Assembly: GCA_000438155.1 (NCBI GenBank)
Contig: FR902868.1
Location: 1-11,313 of the forward strand
Direction of reading: 5' to 3'
Source of the DNA: Firmicutes bacterium CAG:95
GTDB lineage: Bacteria; Bacillota; Clostridia; Lachnospirales; Lachnospiraceae
DNA length: 11,313 nucleotides
Part shown: piece after piece, positions 1 through 6,554 of the stretch
Numbering within the stretch: position 1 is the stretch's first letter
How the letters are laid out: the number at the start of each line of letters is the position of its first letter
Notes under the pieces: model-generated
Seen by the model: the letters and a program-made list of their open reading frames with translations, nothing else
Told to the model about the DNA's origin: nothing
Databases searched by the model: none
Program-made: the position numbers and the translations under genes

Positions 1-70
1 GCAGGAATGGGCAGAATACCGTGAACAGATTACCGACTGGGAGACGAAGAAATATCTGAACCAATTCTAG
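1..70 (+). CDS. glnA: Glutamine synthetase type I, C-terminal end (partial)
   Basis: Only the last 22 codons are in the window. The frame from position 2 to the TAG at 68-70 reads as a W-x-x-Y-R-x-Q-x-T-x-W-E-x-x-x-YL-x-x-F tail. That pattern is typical of the C-terminus of bacterial GSI, the ATP-dependent enzyme that makes glutamine from glutamate and ammonia. The identification rests on this short tail and on context: the next gene, 15 bp downstream, is an ANTAR regulator, and glnA followed by an ANTAR antiterminator gene is a known clostridial arrangement. The 15-bp gap holds only the ribosome site of the next gene, so the two are probably co-transcribed. The active site lies outside the window. 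Confidence 0.7.
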   Translation, partial: QEWAEYREQITDWETKKYLNQF

Positions 71-85
71 AGGGGAGATCCGGAG

Positions 86-634
86 ATGGGTAATATTATC
101 ATTACATTTCTCAGGATAAATGATGCTCAGAATATCAGGAATATTCTTGTCCGAAACGGATGGGGCAATGTCAGTATCTGTACATCGGGAGCCGGAACCC
201 TTGCCATGGCCGATCAGCTGGAGAGCGGTGTAGTCATCTGTGGATACCGTCTTCCGGATATGGCATATATGCAGCTCAAGGAGGATCTTCCGGCAGGCTT
301 TCAGATGCTTCTCATTGCATCAAACAGTGTTATGACAGGGGCGTCTTCTGCTGAGGTGACGCATATGGAAACACCGCTCAAGGTACAGGAGCTGATCCAG
401 ACCATTCATTTCATGGAGGAGGATGCAGCAAGACGAAGGAGAAAACGGCGGGAACAGCCGCGGCAGCGAAGTCCGGAGGAACGTGCAATGATCCAACAGG
501 CAAAGGAGCTTCTGATGAAGAGTAATCATATATCTGAGGATGAAGCACACAAATACTTATTAAGAACCAGTATGCAAAGTGGCAGAAATCTGTTTGAAAC
601 AGCACAGATGGTACTGCTGCTCAAAAATAAATAA
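86..634 (+). CDS. ANTAR-domain RNA-binding antiterminator with degenerate receiver domain
   Basis: This 182-residue protein has the layout of an ANTAR response regulator. Residues 1-110 form a receiver-like domain, 114-128 a very basic linker (RRRRKRR at 116-122), and about 129-178 an ANTAR helical bundle. The bundle shows AKELLM, ISEDEAHKYLLR and the SMQSGRNLFETA segment. ANTAR proteins bind paired hexaloop hairpins in mRNA leaders and stop formation of an overlapping terminator. The receiver looks unable to take phosphate: the Asp of the usual D-x-x-x-P motif is Gly53 (in GYRLP), the N-terminal acidic pair is absent (FLR at 8-10), and the usual K-P is T96-P97. The input may therefore be a ligand or protein contact rather than a kinase. 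The start ATG follows GGGGAG by 8 nt. It lies 15 bp after glnA and 14 bp before dapL, so a nitrogen role is likely, with targets such as the amt leader at 11266-11313. Confidence 0.88.
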   Translation: MGNIIITFLRINDAQNIRNILVRNGWGNVSICTSGAGTLAMADQLESGVVICGYRLPDMAYMQLKEDLPAGFQMLLIASNSVMTGASSAEVTHMETPLKVQELIQTIHFMEEDAARRRRKRREQPRQRSPEERAMIQQAKELLMKSNHISEDEAHKYLLRTSMQSGRNLFETAQMVLLLKNK

Positions 635-648
635 AAGAGGTAAAAGCG

Positions 649-1863
649 ATGACACGTGTGAATGAAAACTATTTAAAGCTTCCCGGAAGCTATCTGTTTT
701 CCACGATTGGAAAGAAGCGTAAGGCTTATGCAGAAGCACATCCGGACAGCAATATCATCAGTCTTGGGATCGGAGATGTTACCCAGCCGTTAGCTCCGGC
801 CATTATTACGGCACTGCATAAGGCTGTGGATGAGATGGCGAATGCAGAAACCTTCCATGGCTATGCACCGGATCTCGGATACGAATTTTTAAGGGATGCA
901 ATTGCGAAGAACGATTATCAGGATCGTGGCTGCGAGATTTATGCAGACGAAATATTTGTTTCCGATGGAGCAAAATGTGACTGTGGCAATATTCAGGAGA
1001 TTTTCAGTGCGGATGCAAGGATTGCAGTGTGCGATCCGGTATATCCGGTTTATGTTGACACCAACGTAATGGCAGGAAGAACCGGAGAGTACGATCCGAA
1101 GTCCGAAACCTGGAGCAATGTGATCTACATGCCCTGTGTGGCAGCCAATAACTTTGCACCGGAGCTTCCGAAGGAGGTACCTGACCTCATTTACCTGTGC
1201 TTCCCGAACAATCCGACGGGTGCAACGATTACCAAAGCACAGCTTCAGGAATGGGTTGATTATGCAAACCGTACCGGCTCCGTCATCATTTATGATGCTG
1301 CTTACGAAGCATATATTTCAGAAAAAGATATTCCACATTCGATTTATGAATGTGAAGGGGCGAGAACCTGTGCGATCGAGATGCATTCCTTCTCCAAGAA
1401 TGCAGGCTTTACCGGCGTGCGTCTGGGATATACGGTTATTCCGAAGGAATTGACCTGTGGAGGTGTTGCCCTGCATGGCTTATGGGCAAGAAGACATGGA
1501 ACGAAATACAACGGTGCTCCCTATATTGTACAGCGTGCCGGAGAAGCGGTTTATTCTCCGGAAGGAAAGCAGCAGTTAAAGGAGCAGGTCGCTTATTATA
1601 TGAAGAATGCCGCTTATATCCGCGAAGAGCTGGCTGATGCAGGCTTTACGGTATCGGGTGGTGTGAATGCTCCTTACATCTGGTTAAAGACCACGAACGG
1701 CATGACCAGCTGGGAATTCTTCGATTATCTGCTGGAAAGAGCCAATGTGGTTGGTACTCCGGGATCGGGCTTTGGACCGAGCGGAGAGGGGTACTTCCGC
1801 CTGACCGCATTCGGCAGCCATGAGAGTACGAAGGAGGCCGTACGCCGGATTAAGGCGCTGTAA
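649..1863 (+). CDS. dapL: LL-diaminopimelate aminotransferase
   Basis: This 404-residue cytosolic fold-type I PLP enzyme converts tetrahydrodipicolinate plus glutamate to LL-diaminopimelate and 2-oxoglutarate. That single step replaces the acyl-blocked DapD/DapC/DapE branch in lysine and peptidoglycan synthesis. The opening NENYLKLPGSYLF and the ISLGIGD segment are typical of DapL, and length is normal for the family. Visible PLP-site residues are the NNPTG motif (187-191), Asp216 and Tyr219 in YDAAY, and Lys250 in SFSKNAGFTGVRLG as the Schiff-base lysine. Arg384 in GYFRLTAFG is the expected substrate carboxylate contact. AGAGG lies 8 nt before the ATG. It is the third gene after glnA and the ANTAR regulator and probably shares their transcript, which ends near the hairpin at 1877-1899. 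Its glutamate dependence fits a nitrogen-linked operon. Confidence 0.95.
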   Translation: MTRVNENYLKLPGSYLFSTIGKKRKAYAEAHPDSNIISLGIGDVTQPLAPAIITALHKAVDEMANAETFHGYAPDLGYEFLRDAIAKNDYQDRGCEIYADEIFVSDGAKCDCGNIQEIFSADARIAVCDPVYPVYVDTNVMAGRTGEYDPKSETWSNVIYMPCVAANNFAPELPKEVPDLIYLCFPNNPTGATITKAQLQEWVDYANRTGSVIIYDAAYEAYISEKDIPHSIYECEGARTCAIEMHSFSKNAGFTGVRLGYTVIPKELTCGGVALHGLWARRHGTKYNGAPYIVQRAGEAVYSPEGKQQLKEQVAYYMKNAAYIREELADAGFTVSGGVNAPYIWLKTTNGMTSWEFFDYLLERANVVGTPGSGFGPSGEGYFRLTAFGSHESTKEAVRRIKAL

Positions 1864-1876
1864 AAATAGTGTCTTT

Positions 1877-1899
1877 AGCCACTCCGTTATGGAGTGGCT
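1877..1899. terminator. Hairpin between convergent dapL and LysR gene, possible bidirectional terminator
   Basis: AGCCACTCC (1877-1885) and GGAGTGGCT (1891-1899) pair perfectly over 9 bp around a 5-base loop. The hairpin lies 13 bp after the dapL stop and 8 bp from the stop of the convergent LysR gene, the expected place for a shared terminator. The plus-strand tail is only modestly T-rich. On the minus strand a TTTTTA run comes only after about 10 other bases. Termination efficiency is therefore uncertain. Confidence 0.6.
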
Positions 1900-1907
1900 G
1901 TATAGCT

Positions 1908-2855
1908 TTAAAGATTGATGCCACTATCTGTGGAATAAGAAAGCAGGGGATCGAGATCGGATCCCTTCAGCATATGGATCAATGCCTGAACCGGAGGTGT
2001 CAGTGGGTGCAGAGGATTCCGGATCAGGCAGATCTGTCTTTTGGGAATGAAAAAATCTGTGTTCAGCTGTATAATTCCGTAATTAATTAAATAATAGCGG
2101 GCAAACTTAAAAGGAACGAGCCCGATTCCCAGATTGTGGACTGCGGCCGGTGCGATCAGATCGTTGGAGTTCAGCTCAATATTGGGGGTAAGTTCATACC
2201 CCTGCTCCTCAAAAAGAGTATCCCAGAATCTGCGGGATGCAGTTCCGGTTTCCATGGAAATGATTGGATAGGTCAGAATCTCTTCCATGGAAAGAATCCG
2301 GTTCTCCAGATAGGAATAACGGCTGCCGGCAATCAGAATATCCTGAAAATCGGAAACCTGGGTAACCTCAAAATCATAACAGTTATCAAGTGGTGTGATA
2401 CTCAGGGCAAAATCAGAGGTTCCTTCACGCAGCGAAGTAATTGCAGTTGGAAAGGAATGCGCGTGGATCTGCAGCTTAACATTGGGAAAGCAATGCTGGA
2501 ACCGCTCCATAAAGGGAAGCAGAAAATAGCGCATGGTCAGCTCGGTAGCACTGATGGTGATTCTGCCATCCTGGTTCGTTACGTATTCCCTGATAACCTC
2601 CTGAGCCTGTCCCATTTGCTGGCAGGGATGGCTGATCTGGCGATAAAGGCGCTGACCCTCCGATGTCAGGGAAACCCCCTTTTGTGAACGGAGAAACAGC
2701 TGGCAGTTAAGAACTGCTTCGAGATTCTTTATGTATTTTGTAACGGTTGGCTGTGTCAGACACAGATGACTGGCAGCCAGAGTAATACTGTGACTTCTTG
2801 CTACTTCATAAAACACCTTATAATAGTCAAAGCTGATTTCCATCAGATTCTGCAT
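1908..2855 (-). CDS. LysR-family transcriptional regulator
   Basis: The protein is 315 residues from the chosen start, normal for the family. Residues about 9-70 form the N-terminal winged helix-turn-helix, with FYEVARSHSITLAASHL, then LTQPTVTKYIKNLE as recognition helix and wing, and LTSEGQRLY. Residues about 95-300 form the two-lobed effector-binding domain (ITISATELTMRYFLLPF, DFALSITPLD, GIGLVPFKFARYYL). The frame extends 19 codons further upstream, but the ATG at 2853-2855 is preferred because AGAGGGGGAG sits 5 nt before it. The effector cannot be told from sequence. The gene is transcribed away from the ATP synthase operon across a 186-bp region holding an inverted repeat. LysR proteins often control the divergent gene, so autoregulation and an effect on atpB are possible, though this is inference. 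Confidence 0.92.
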   Translation of the reverse strand: MQNLMEISFDYYKVFYEVARSHSITLAASHLCLTQPTVTKYIKNLEAVLNCQLFLRSQKGVSLTSEGQRLYRQISHPCQQMGQAQEVIREYVTNQDGRITISATELTMRYFLLPFMERFQHCFPNVKLQIHAHSFPTAITSLREGTSDFALSITPLDNCYDFEVTQVSDFQDILIAGSRYSYLENRILSMEEILTYPIISMETGTASRRFWDTLFEEQGYELTPNIELNSNDLIAPAAVHNLGIGLVPFKFARYYLINYGIIQLNTDFFIPKRQICLIRNPLHPLTPPVQALIHMLKGSDLDPLLSYSTDSGINL

Positions 2856-2895
2856 AAAAACTCCCCCTCTGAAGTATGGTTTATCTATTGCGTTA

Positions 2896-2901
2896 AGTAT
2901 A
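2896..2901 (-). promoter_or_regulatory. Possible -10 box for the LysR gene
   Basis: On the minus strand the sequence ACTATATTATACTT contains TATACT (2896-2901) and an overlapping TATTAT (2899-2904). Both lie about 40-50 bp upstream of the chosen LysR start. No convincing -35 box sits 16-18 bp upstream, so this is a weak call that could reflect an activator-dependent promoter or general AT richness. Confidence 0.3.
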
Positions 2902-2927
2902 ATATAGTCCATTCAAAAAATCTATGG

Positions 2928-2973
2928 ATAATACAAAAAAAGTGAATTATGGAATTATAAATTTTTGTATTAT
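2928..2973. repeat. 12-bp perfect inverted repeat in the LysR/atpB divergent region, candidate operator
   Basis: ATAATACAAAAA (2928-2939) and TTTTTGTATTAT (2962-2973) are perfect inverted copies separated by 22 bp. A second, nested inverted repeat, ATTATAA (2954-2960) and TTATAAT (2970-2976), ends in the TATAAT box proposed for the atp operon. AATTAT also occurs twice as a direct repeat at 2945-2950 and 2953-2958. LysR proteins commonly bind dyads in such divergent regions, so this could be an operator. The spacing is wider than a classic T-N11-A box and the region is very AT-rich, so chance or a hairpin role remains possible. Confidence 0.4.
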
Positions 2974-2976
2974 AAT
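2971..2976 (+). promoter_or_regulatory. Probable -10 box of the ATP synthase operon promoter
   Basis: A perfect TATAAT lies at 2971-2976 and would give a transcript beginning near 2983, leaving a leader of about 58 nt before atpB. At 17-18 bp upstream there is no good TTGACA (TATGGA or TTATGG is found). That suggests help from an activator or another upstream element. It is the best promoter candidate between the divergent genes. Confidence 0.45.
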
Positions 2977-3041
2977 ATTTGCGTTGAGATACGGGACAGA
3001 AACCGTTATTACACATTAATAAAAGGAAAGGAAGTGCGAAG

Positions 3042-3719
3042 ATGGGTAACTTGGGACAAGCACTCAGGGAAGAGCTGAATTGTGAAAGCGTTTTTACGAT
3101 CGGCGGTATCGGGATCTATGAATCGGTTGTTGTCACCTGGATCATTATGGCCGTTGTCCTGCTCTTATCACTGATTCTGACCAGAAATCTGAAGGTTGAA
3201 CATCCGGGAAAAAGGCAGCTGCTTTTGGAACAGGCGGTAACCTCGCTGGAAGGAATCACGGAAGGTATTCTGGGAGCAGACGGTAAGCGGTATGCAGCAT
3301 ATCTGACATCAGTGCTTATGTATCTTGGTATTGCAAACCTGATCGGAATTCTGGGCTTTAAACCGCCGACCAAGGATCTGAATGTAACAGCTGCCCTGGC
3401 TATTATGAGTATCGTTCTCATAGAGTACGCAGGAATTCATCAGAAAGGTGTAAAGCGCTGGCTTAAGGGCTTTGCAGAACCAATTGCATTGGTTACACCG
3501 ATCAATGTACTTGAACTCTTTATCAAACCGTTGTCACTTTGCATGCGATTGTTTGGTAATGTACTTGGTGCTTTTGTCATTATGGAACTGATTGAGTACA
3601 TTATGCCGGTCGGTTTACCGGTCGTATTCAGTATGTATTTTGATATTTTTGATGGATTGATACAGGCCTATGTTTTTGTGTTCCTGACAGGTCTGTTCAT
3701 AAAAGAAGCAATGGAATAA
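3042..3719 (+). CDS. atpB: ATP synthase Fo subunit a
   Basis: This 225-residue integral membrane subunit forms the ion half-channels against the c-ring. It has five to six hydrophobic segments, with strong ones near 28-48, 86-105, 114-131, 168-188 and 195-220. The essential stator arginine is Arg169 in PLSLCMRLFGN. Other conserved parts are PTKDLNVTAALA (109-120), the F-A-E-P segment (144-147) and Gln208 in DGLIQAYVFVFLTG. Length is near the short end for Firmicute a subunits. AAGGAAG lies 7 nt before the ATG. It is the first gene of the operon; no atpI-like gene precedes it. An 86-bp non-coding gap separates it from atpE and holds only the atpE ribosome site. Confidence 0.96.
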   Translation: MGNLGQALREELNCESVFTIGGIGIYESVVVTWIIMAVVLLLSLILTRNLKVEHPGKRQLLLEQAVTSLEGITEGILGADGKRYAAYLTSVLMYLGIANLIGILGFKPPTKDLNVTAALAIMSIVLIEYAGIHQKGVKRWLKGFAEPIALVTPINVLELFIKPLSLCMRLFGNVLGAFVIMELIEYIMPVGLPVVFSMYFDIFDGLIQAYVFVFLTGLFIKEAME

Positions 3720-3805
3720 GGCAGCGGGGAACGATAAACAGGAAACAGCTGTAATCAGGTAAAAGAAAAAGGACAAAAAAAGGATAAGAAAAGAGGAGAA
3801 AAATT

Positions 3806-4033
3806 ATGAGCACAACACTTATCGCAATTGGTGCAGGTATTGCAGTATTAACAGGTATTGGTGCAGGTATTGGTATTGGACTGGCTACATCCAAGGCAAC
3901 AGAGGCAGTTGCAAGACAGCCTGAAGCAGAAGGCAAGATAACCAAGCTGCTGCTATTGGGTTCGGCACTTGCAGAGGCAACTGCAATTTATGGCTTTGTT
4001 ATCGGACTTCTGATTATTATTCTGCTTAGCTGA
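3806..4033 (+). CDS. atpE: ATP synthase Fo subunit c
   Basis: This 75-residue hairpin of two membrane helices oligomerises into the rotor ring. Helix 1 has the packing motif GIGAGIGIGLA (17-27), the polar loop is ARQPEAEGK (36-44), and helix 2 carries the ion-binding carboxylate Glu57 in AEATAIY. In sodium-coupled c subunits of the Ilyobacter type, ligands are a Gln in helix 1 and a Ser directly after the Glu. Here these are Ile24 and Ala58, while the following Thr59 and Tyr62 are kept. This favours proton coupling, by comparison with that family. AGAGGAG precedes the ATG. The glycine-rich codons give a short near-repeat of GCAGGTATTG in the DNA, which reflects protein constraint rather than a mobile repeat. 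Confidence 0.96.
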   Translation: MSTTLIAIGAGIAVLTGIGAGIGIGLATSKATEAVARQPEAEGKITKLLLLGSALAEATAIYGFVIGLLIIILLS

Positions 4034-4059
4034 TCAGAATAGGAAAGGAATGAAAACAT

Positions 4060-4548
4060 ATGTTAAAACTAGATATTAATCTGCTGTTTACCGTTATCAA
4101 CCTGGTGGTATGGTATCTGTTGATCAAAAAATTCCTTTTTAAGCCGGTGAATAACATTATTTCCAAAAGAGAAGAGGCTATTGCAGACCGTTACCGGGAG
4201 GCAGAGCAGGAAAAGGTGCAGGCAGGTGAACAGAAGCAGAAGTATGAGGCCTTACAGAGCAGCATCCAGGATGAAAAAACAAAGGTGATGCAGAAAGCAC
4301 AGGAGGATGCCAGAGAAGCTTACCGGCAGATCGTTGATGAGGCAAACCGGAAAGCCGGAGAGATCATGGAGGATTCCAGAAAGACAGCAGAGCTGGAGCA
4401 TACAAAGATGGTAGAACGTGCCGAGAAGGAAATCCGCTCCCTGCTTTTTGAAGCCGCATCGGAAGGAATGCAGAAGAAAGACAATAACAGTGAATTATAT
4501 GACAAATTTTTGATAAAAGCAGGTGAGAGTGAGCATGCAGAATCTTAA
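4060..4548 (+). CDS. atpF: ATP synthase Fo subunit b
   Basis: This 162-residue peripheral-stalk subunit has an N-terminal membrane anchor (residues about 6-26, INLLFTVINLVVWYLLIKKF) followed by FKPVNNIISKREEAI at the membrane surface. A long charged right-handed coiled-coil stretch (about 40-140) is rich in Glu, Lys, Gln and Ala. It works as a dimer that holds the delta part of F1 to subunit a. The C-terminal EKEIRSLLFEAASEG is family-like, after which a hydrophilic tail of about 20 residues follows. AGGAAAGGAA lies upstream of the ATG. Its last 14 bp overlap the start of the delta-alpha gene, implying translational coupling to its direct binding partner. Confidence 0.95.
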   Translation: MLKLDINLLFTVINLVVWYLLIKKFLFKPVNNIISKREEAIADRYREAEQEKVQAGEQKQKYEALQSSIQDEKTKVMQKAQEDAREAYRQIVDEANRKAGEIMEDSRKTAELEHTKMVERAEKEIRSLLFEAASEGMQKKDNNSELYDKFLIKAGESEHAES

Positions 4549-6553
4549 TATTTATCTGGAAAAAATGATAGGTGAGCAGATTACGGAGAAGTCGCTTGAT
4601 GAAGCTCTGGATCTGCTGCAGATGGTACCGGAGATACAAAAGCAACTGGATGATCCCACTGCTTCACAGGAGAACAGGGAAAAACTGATCCGGAAGCTTT
4701 TTCCACTGGAGATCAGGGGACTTCTCGGACTTCTTTCCAGGGATCATCAGGTATCTGAGCTGGCAGCATTGAAAAAGGAATATGGTGCATTAAGGTCAGA
4801 AGAGAAGGAACCTCTTAACTGTGTACTTGAATATGTGACCGAACCGACAGATAAGCAGTCAGATGGAATAATCCGTTTCCTGAAAGAAAAATATCCGGGA
4901 AGAGTCTTAAATCTGACTAAGAAGCAGAATACAGATCTGGGAAATGGATTTGTCCTGCGGGCAGGAAGCGAAGAATATGACTGGAGTATGAAGGGCCGGG
5001 CAGCATTATTAAAAAAGAGGATTGATTCCATGGAGCTGTCTGGAAAGGATTCTCTGCTGGTGCAGAAGGGTATCATCAGCATTCTGAAGGATAGTCTTGA
5101 AAATATTGAGGTATCCGGAAATGAAGTGGGAATTGTTAACAGCATCGGCGACGGAATCGTTTATGTGGATGGAATTGATCATGCCATGTATGGCGAGATA
5201 GTGATCTTTGAGAATGGGCAGAAGGCTATGGTACAGGATGTCCGTGAGGATGAGGTCGGCTGTATTTTGTTTGATGATGAGGAAGAAATCGAAGAAGGCA
5301 CGAAGGTGGTTCGAAGCGGACGTATGGCGGGAATTCCGGTAGGTGATGAATTTATCGGAAGAGTTGTGAATGCGCTGGGAGTACCGATTGACGGCAAGGG
5401 AGAAATCAGTGCCTCGGATTATCGTCCGATTGAGCAGCCGGCTCCCGGAATTGTGGACAGGAAGTCAGTGGATACGCCTCTGGAAACCGGTATTCTTTCC
5501 ATTGACTCCATGTTTCCGATCGGACGTGGGCAAAGAGAGCTGATTATTGGAGACCGTCAGACCGGTAAAACCTCAATTGCAGTAGATACCATTCTGAACC
5601 AGAAGGGAAAGAAGGTTATCTGTATTTATGTAGCAATCGGACAGAAGGCCTCTACGGTTTCCAAGCTGGTGCATACACTGGAAAAGCATGGGGCAATGGA
5701 CTATACCATCGTTGTATCTTCAACGGCGAGTGATCCGGCACCGCTTCAGTATATTGCACCATATTCCGGTACGGCGCTTGCCGAGTACTTCATGTATCGG
5801 GGGCAGGATGTGCTGATCGTATATGATGATCTCTCCAAGCATGCGGTAGCTTATCGTGCATTGTCCCTTCTGCTGGAACGTTCCCCCGGCCGTGAGGCAT
5901 ATCCCGGAGACGTATTTTATCTGCATTCCAGACTTCTTGAGCGTTCCAGTAAGCTGAGTGATGCATTGGGCGGCGGTTCCATCACGGCACTTCCAATTAT
6001 TGAAACACAGGCAGGAGATGTATCCGCTTATATCCCGACCAATGTCATTTCTATTACAGACGGACAGATATTTCTGGAGAGCAATCTGTTCTTCTCCGGT
6101 ATGCGCCCTGCTGTTAACGTGGGACTTTCGGTATCACGAGTAGGTGGTGCAGCACAGACAAAGGCAATGAAAAAGGCAGCAGGAAGTGTCCGTATTGACC
6201 TTGCACAGTACCGGGAAATGGAAGTATTTACGCAGTTCAGTTCGGATCTGGATGCTGTTACCATGCAGCAGCTCCAGTATGGAAAAGGATTGATGGAGCT
6301 GTTAAAACAGCCTCTGGAGCATCCGATGTCCCTGCATGAACAGGTTATTACCCTGTGCAGTGCCACTAATAAGCTGTTTCTGGATATCCCGGTATCGGGG
6401 CTTAAGGATTTTCAGGCAAAATTACTGGCTTACATGGACGAAAAGCATCCGGAGATCGGAAACGAAATTGAACAGATGAAGTCGCTGAGTGATGATCTGG
6501 TACAAAGGATTATTTCAGCAGTGAAGGAATATAAAAGTCAGGTGGTGAACTGA
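4535..6553 (+). CDS. atpA: ATP synthase delta-alpha fusion (F1 stator subunit joined to F1 alpha)
   Basis: One open frame of 672 residues holds two normally separate subunits. Residues 1-165 are delta (OSCP-like): a helical N-terminal domain that seems to lack the usual first A-R-x-Y-A-K-A helix, then the C-terminal signature LGNGFVLRAG ... YDWSMKGRAALLKKRI (135-163). From residue 166 comes complete alpha: the N-terminal helix ISILKDSLENIEV, GIVNSIGDGIVYVDG, Walker A GDRQTGKT (339-346), the DVLIVYDDLSKHA segment (425-437), and the arginine finger Arg535 in GLSVSRVGG. There is no stop, frameshift or separate delta gene; only this region lies between atpF and atpG. The ATG at 4535 is chosen because AGGTGAG sits 7 nt before it; GTG codons at 4523 and 4529 are less likely. 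An internal start at 5030 could release free alpha. Confidence 0.93.
   Translation: MQNLNIYLEKMIGEQITEKSLDEALDLLQMVPEIQKQLDDPTASQENREKLIRKLFPLEIRGLLGLLSRDHQVSELAALKKEYGALRSEEKEPLNCVLEYVTEPTDKQSDGIIRFLKEKYPGRVLNLTKKQNTDLGNGFVLRAGSEEYDWSMKGRAALLKKRIDSMELSGKDSLLVQKGIISILKDSLENIEVSGNEVGIVNSIGDGIVYVDGIDHAMYGEIVIFENGQKAMVQDVREDEVGCILFDDEEEIEEGTKVVRSGRMAGIPVGDEFIGRVVNALGVPIDGKGEISASDYRPIEQPAPGIVDRKSVDTPLETGILSIDSMFPIGRGQRELIIGDRQTGKTSIAVDTILNQKGKKVICIYVAIGQKASTVSKLVHTLEKHGAMDYTIVVSSTASDPAPLQYIAPYSGTALAEYFMYRGQDVLIVYDDLSKHAVAYRALSLLLERSPGREAYPGDVFYLHSRLLERSSKLSDALGGGSITALPIIETQAGDVSAYIPTNVISITDGQIFLESNLFFSGMRPAVNVGLSVSRVGGAAQTKAMKKAAGSVRIDLAQYREMEVFTQFSSDLDAVTMQQLQYGKGLMELLKQPLEHPMSLHEQVITLCSATNKLFLDIPVSGLKDFQAKLLAYMDEKHPEIGNEIEQMKSLSDDLVQRIISAVKEYKSQVVN
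5014..5032 (+). promoter_or_regulatory. Candidate internal ribosome site and in-frame start for free alpha
   Basis: AAAGAGG (5014-5020) lies 9 nt before an in-frame ATG (5030-5032), exactly at the junction where delta ends and alpha begins. Starting here gives a 507-residue protein running to 6553, the usual length of F1 alpha. F1 needs three alpha and one delta, so internal initiation would solve the stoichiometry problem set by the fusion. The purine run also encodes Lys-Lys-Arg, so it might be coincidence or a relic of two ancestral genes. Function is inferred, not shown. Confidence 0.55.
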
Positions 6554-6554
6554 C

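Noticed and set aside
1869..2090. Short plus-strand open frame after dapL
   Set aside because: It begins just before the terminator hairpin and overlaps the 3' end of the LysR gene in antisense. No ribosome site or recognisable protein is seen.
2136..2687. 183-codon open frame on the plus strand
   Set aside because: It lies entirely antisense to the well-supported LysR gene, has no ribosome site, and its composition resembles no known family.
2856..2912. Longer LysR protein starting at 2912
   Set aside because: The 19 extra codons have no family similarity and would run through the probable promoter and ribosome site, while the ATG at 2855 has an excellent AGAGGGGGAG.
3720..3805. Small RNA or extra gene between atpB and atpE
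   Set aside because: The 86 bp are purine-rich with no stem of note, no promoter and no open frame with a start; only the atpE ribosome site is visible.
3806..4033. Sodium-coupled ATP synthase
   Set aside because: The two main sodium ligands in helix 1 and after the Glu are replaced by Ile and Ala, so proton coupling is the better reading.
4523..4534. GTG start for the delta-alpha gene at 4523 or 4529
   Set aside because: The ATG at 4535 has AGGTGAG 7 nt upstream; the GTG codons fall inside that ribosome site and would only add four or two residues unlike delta.
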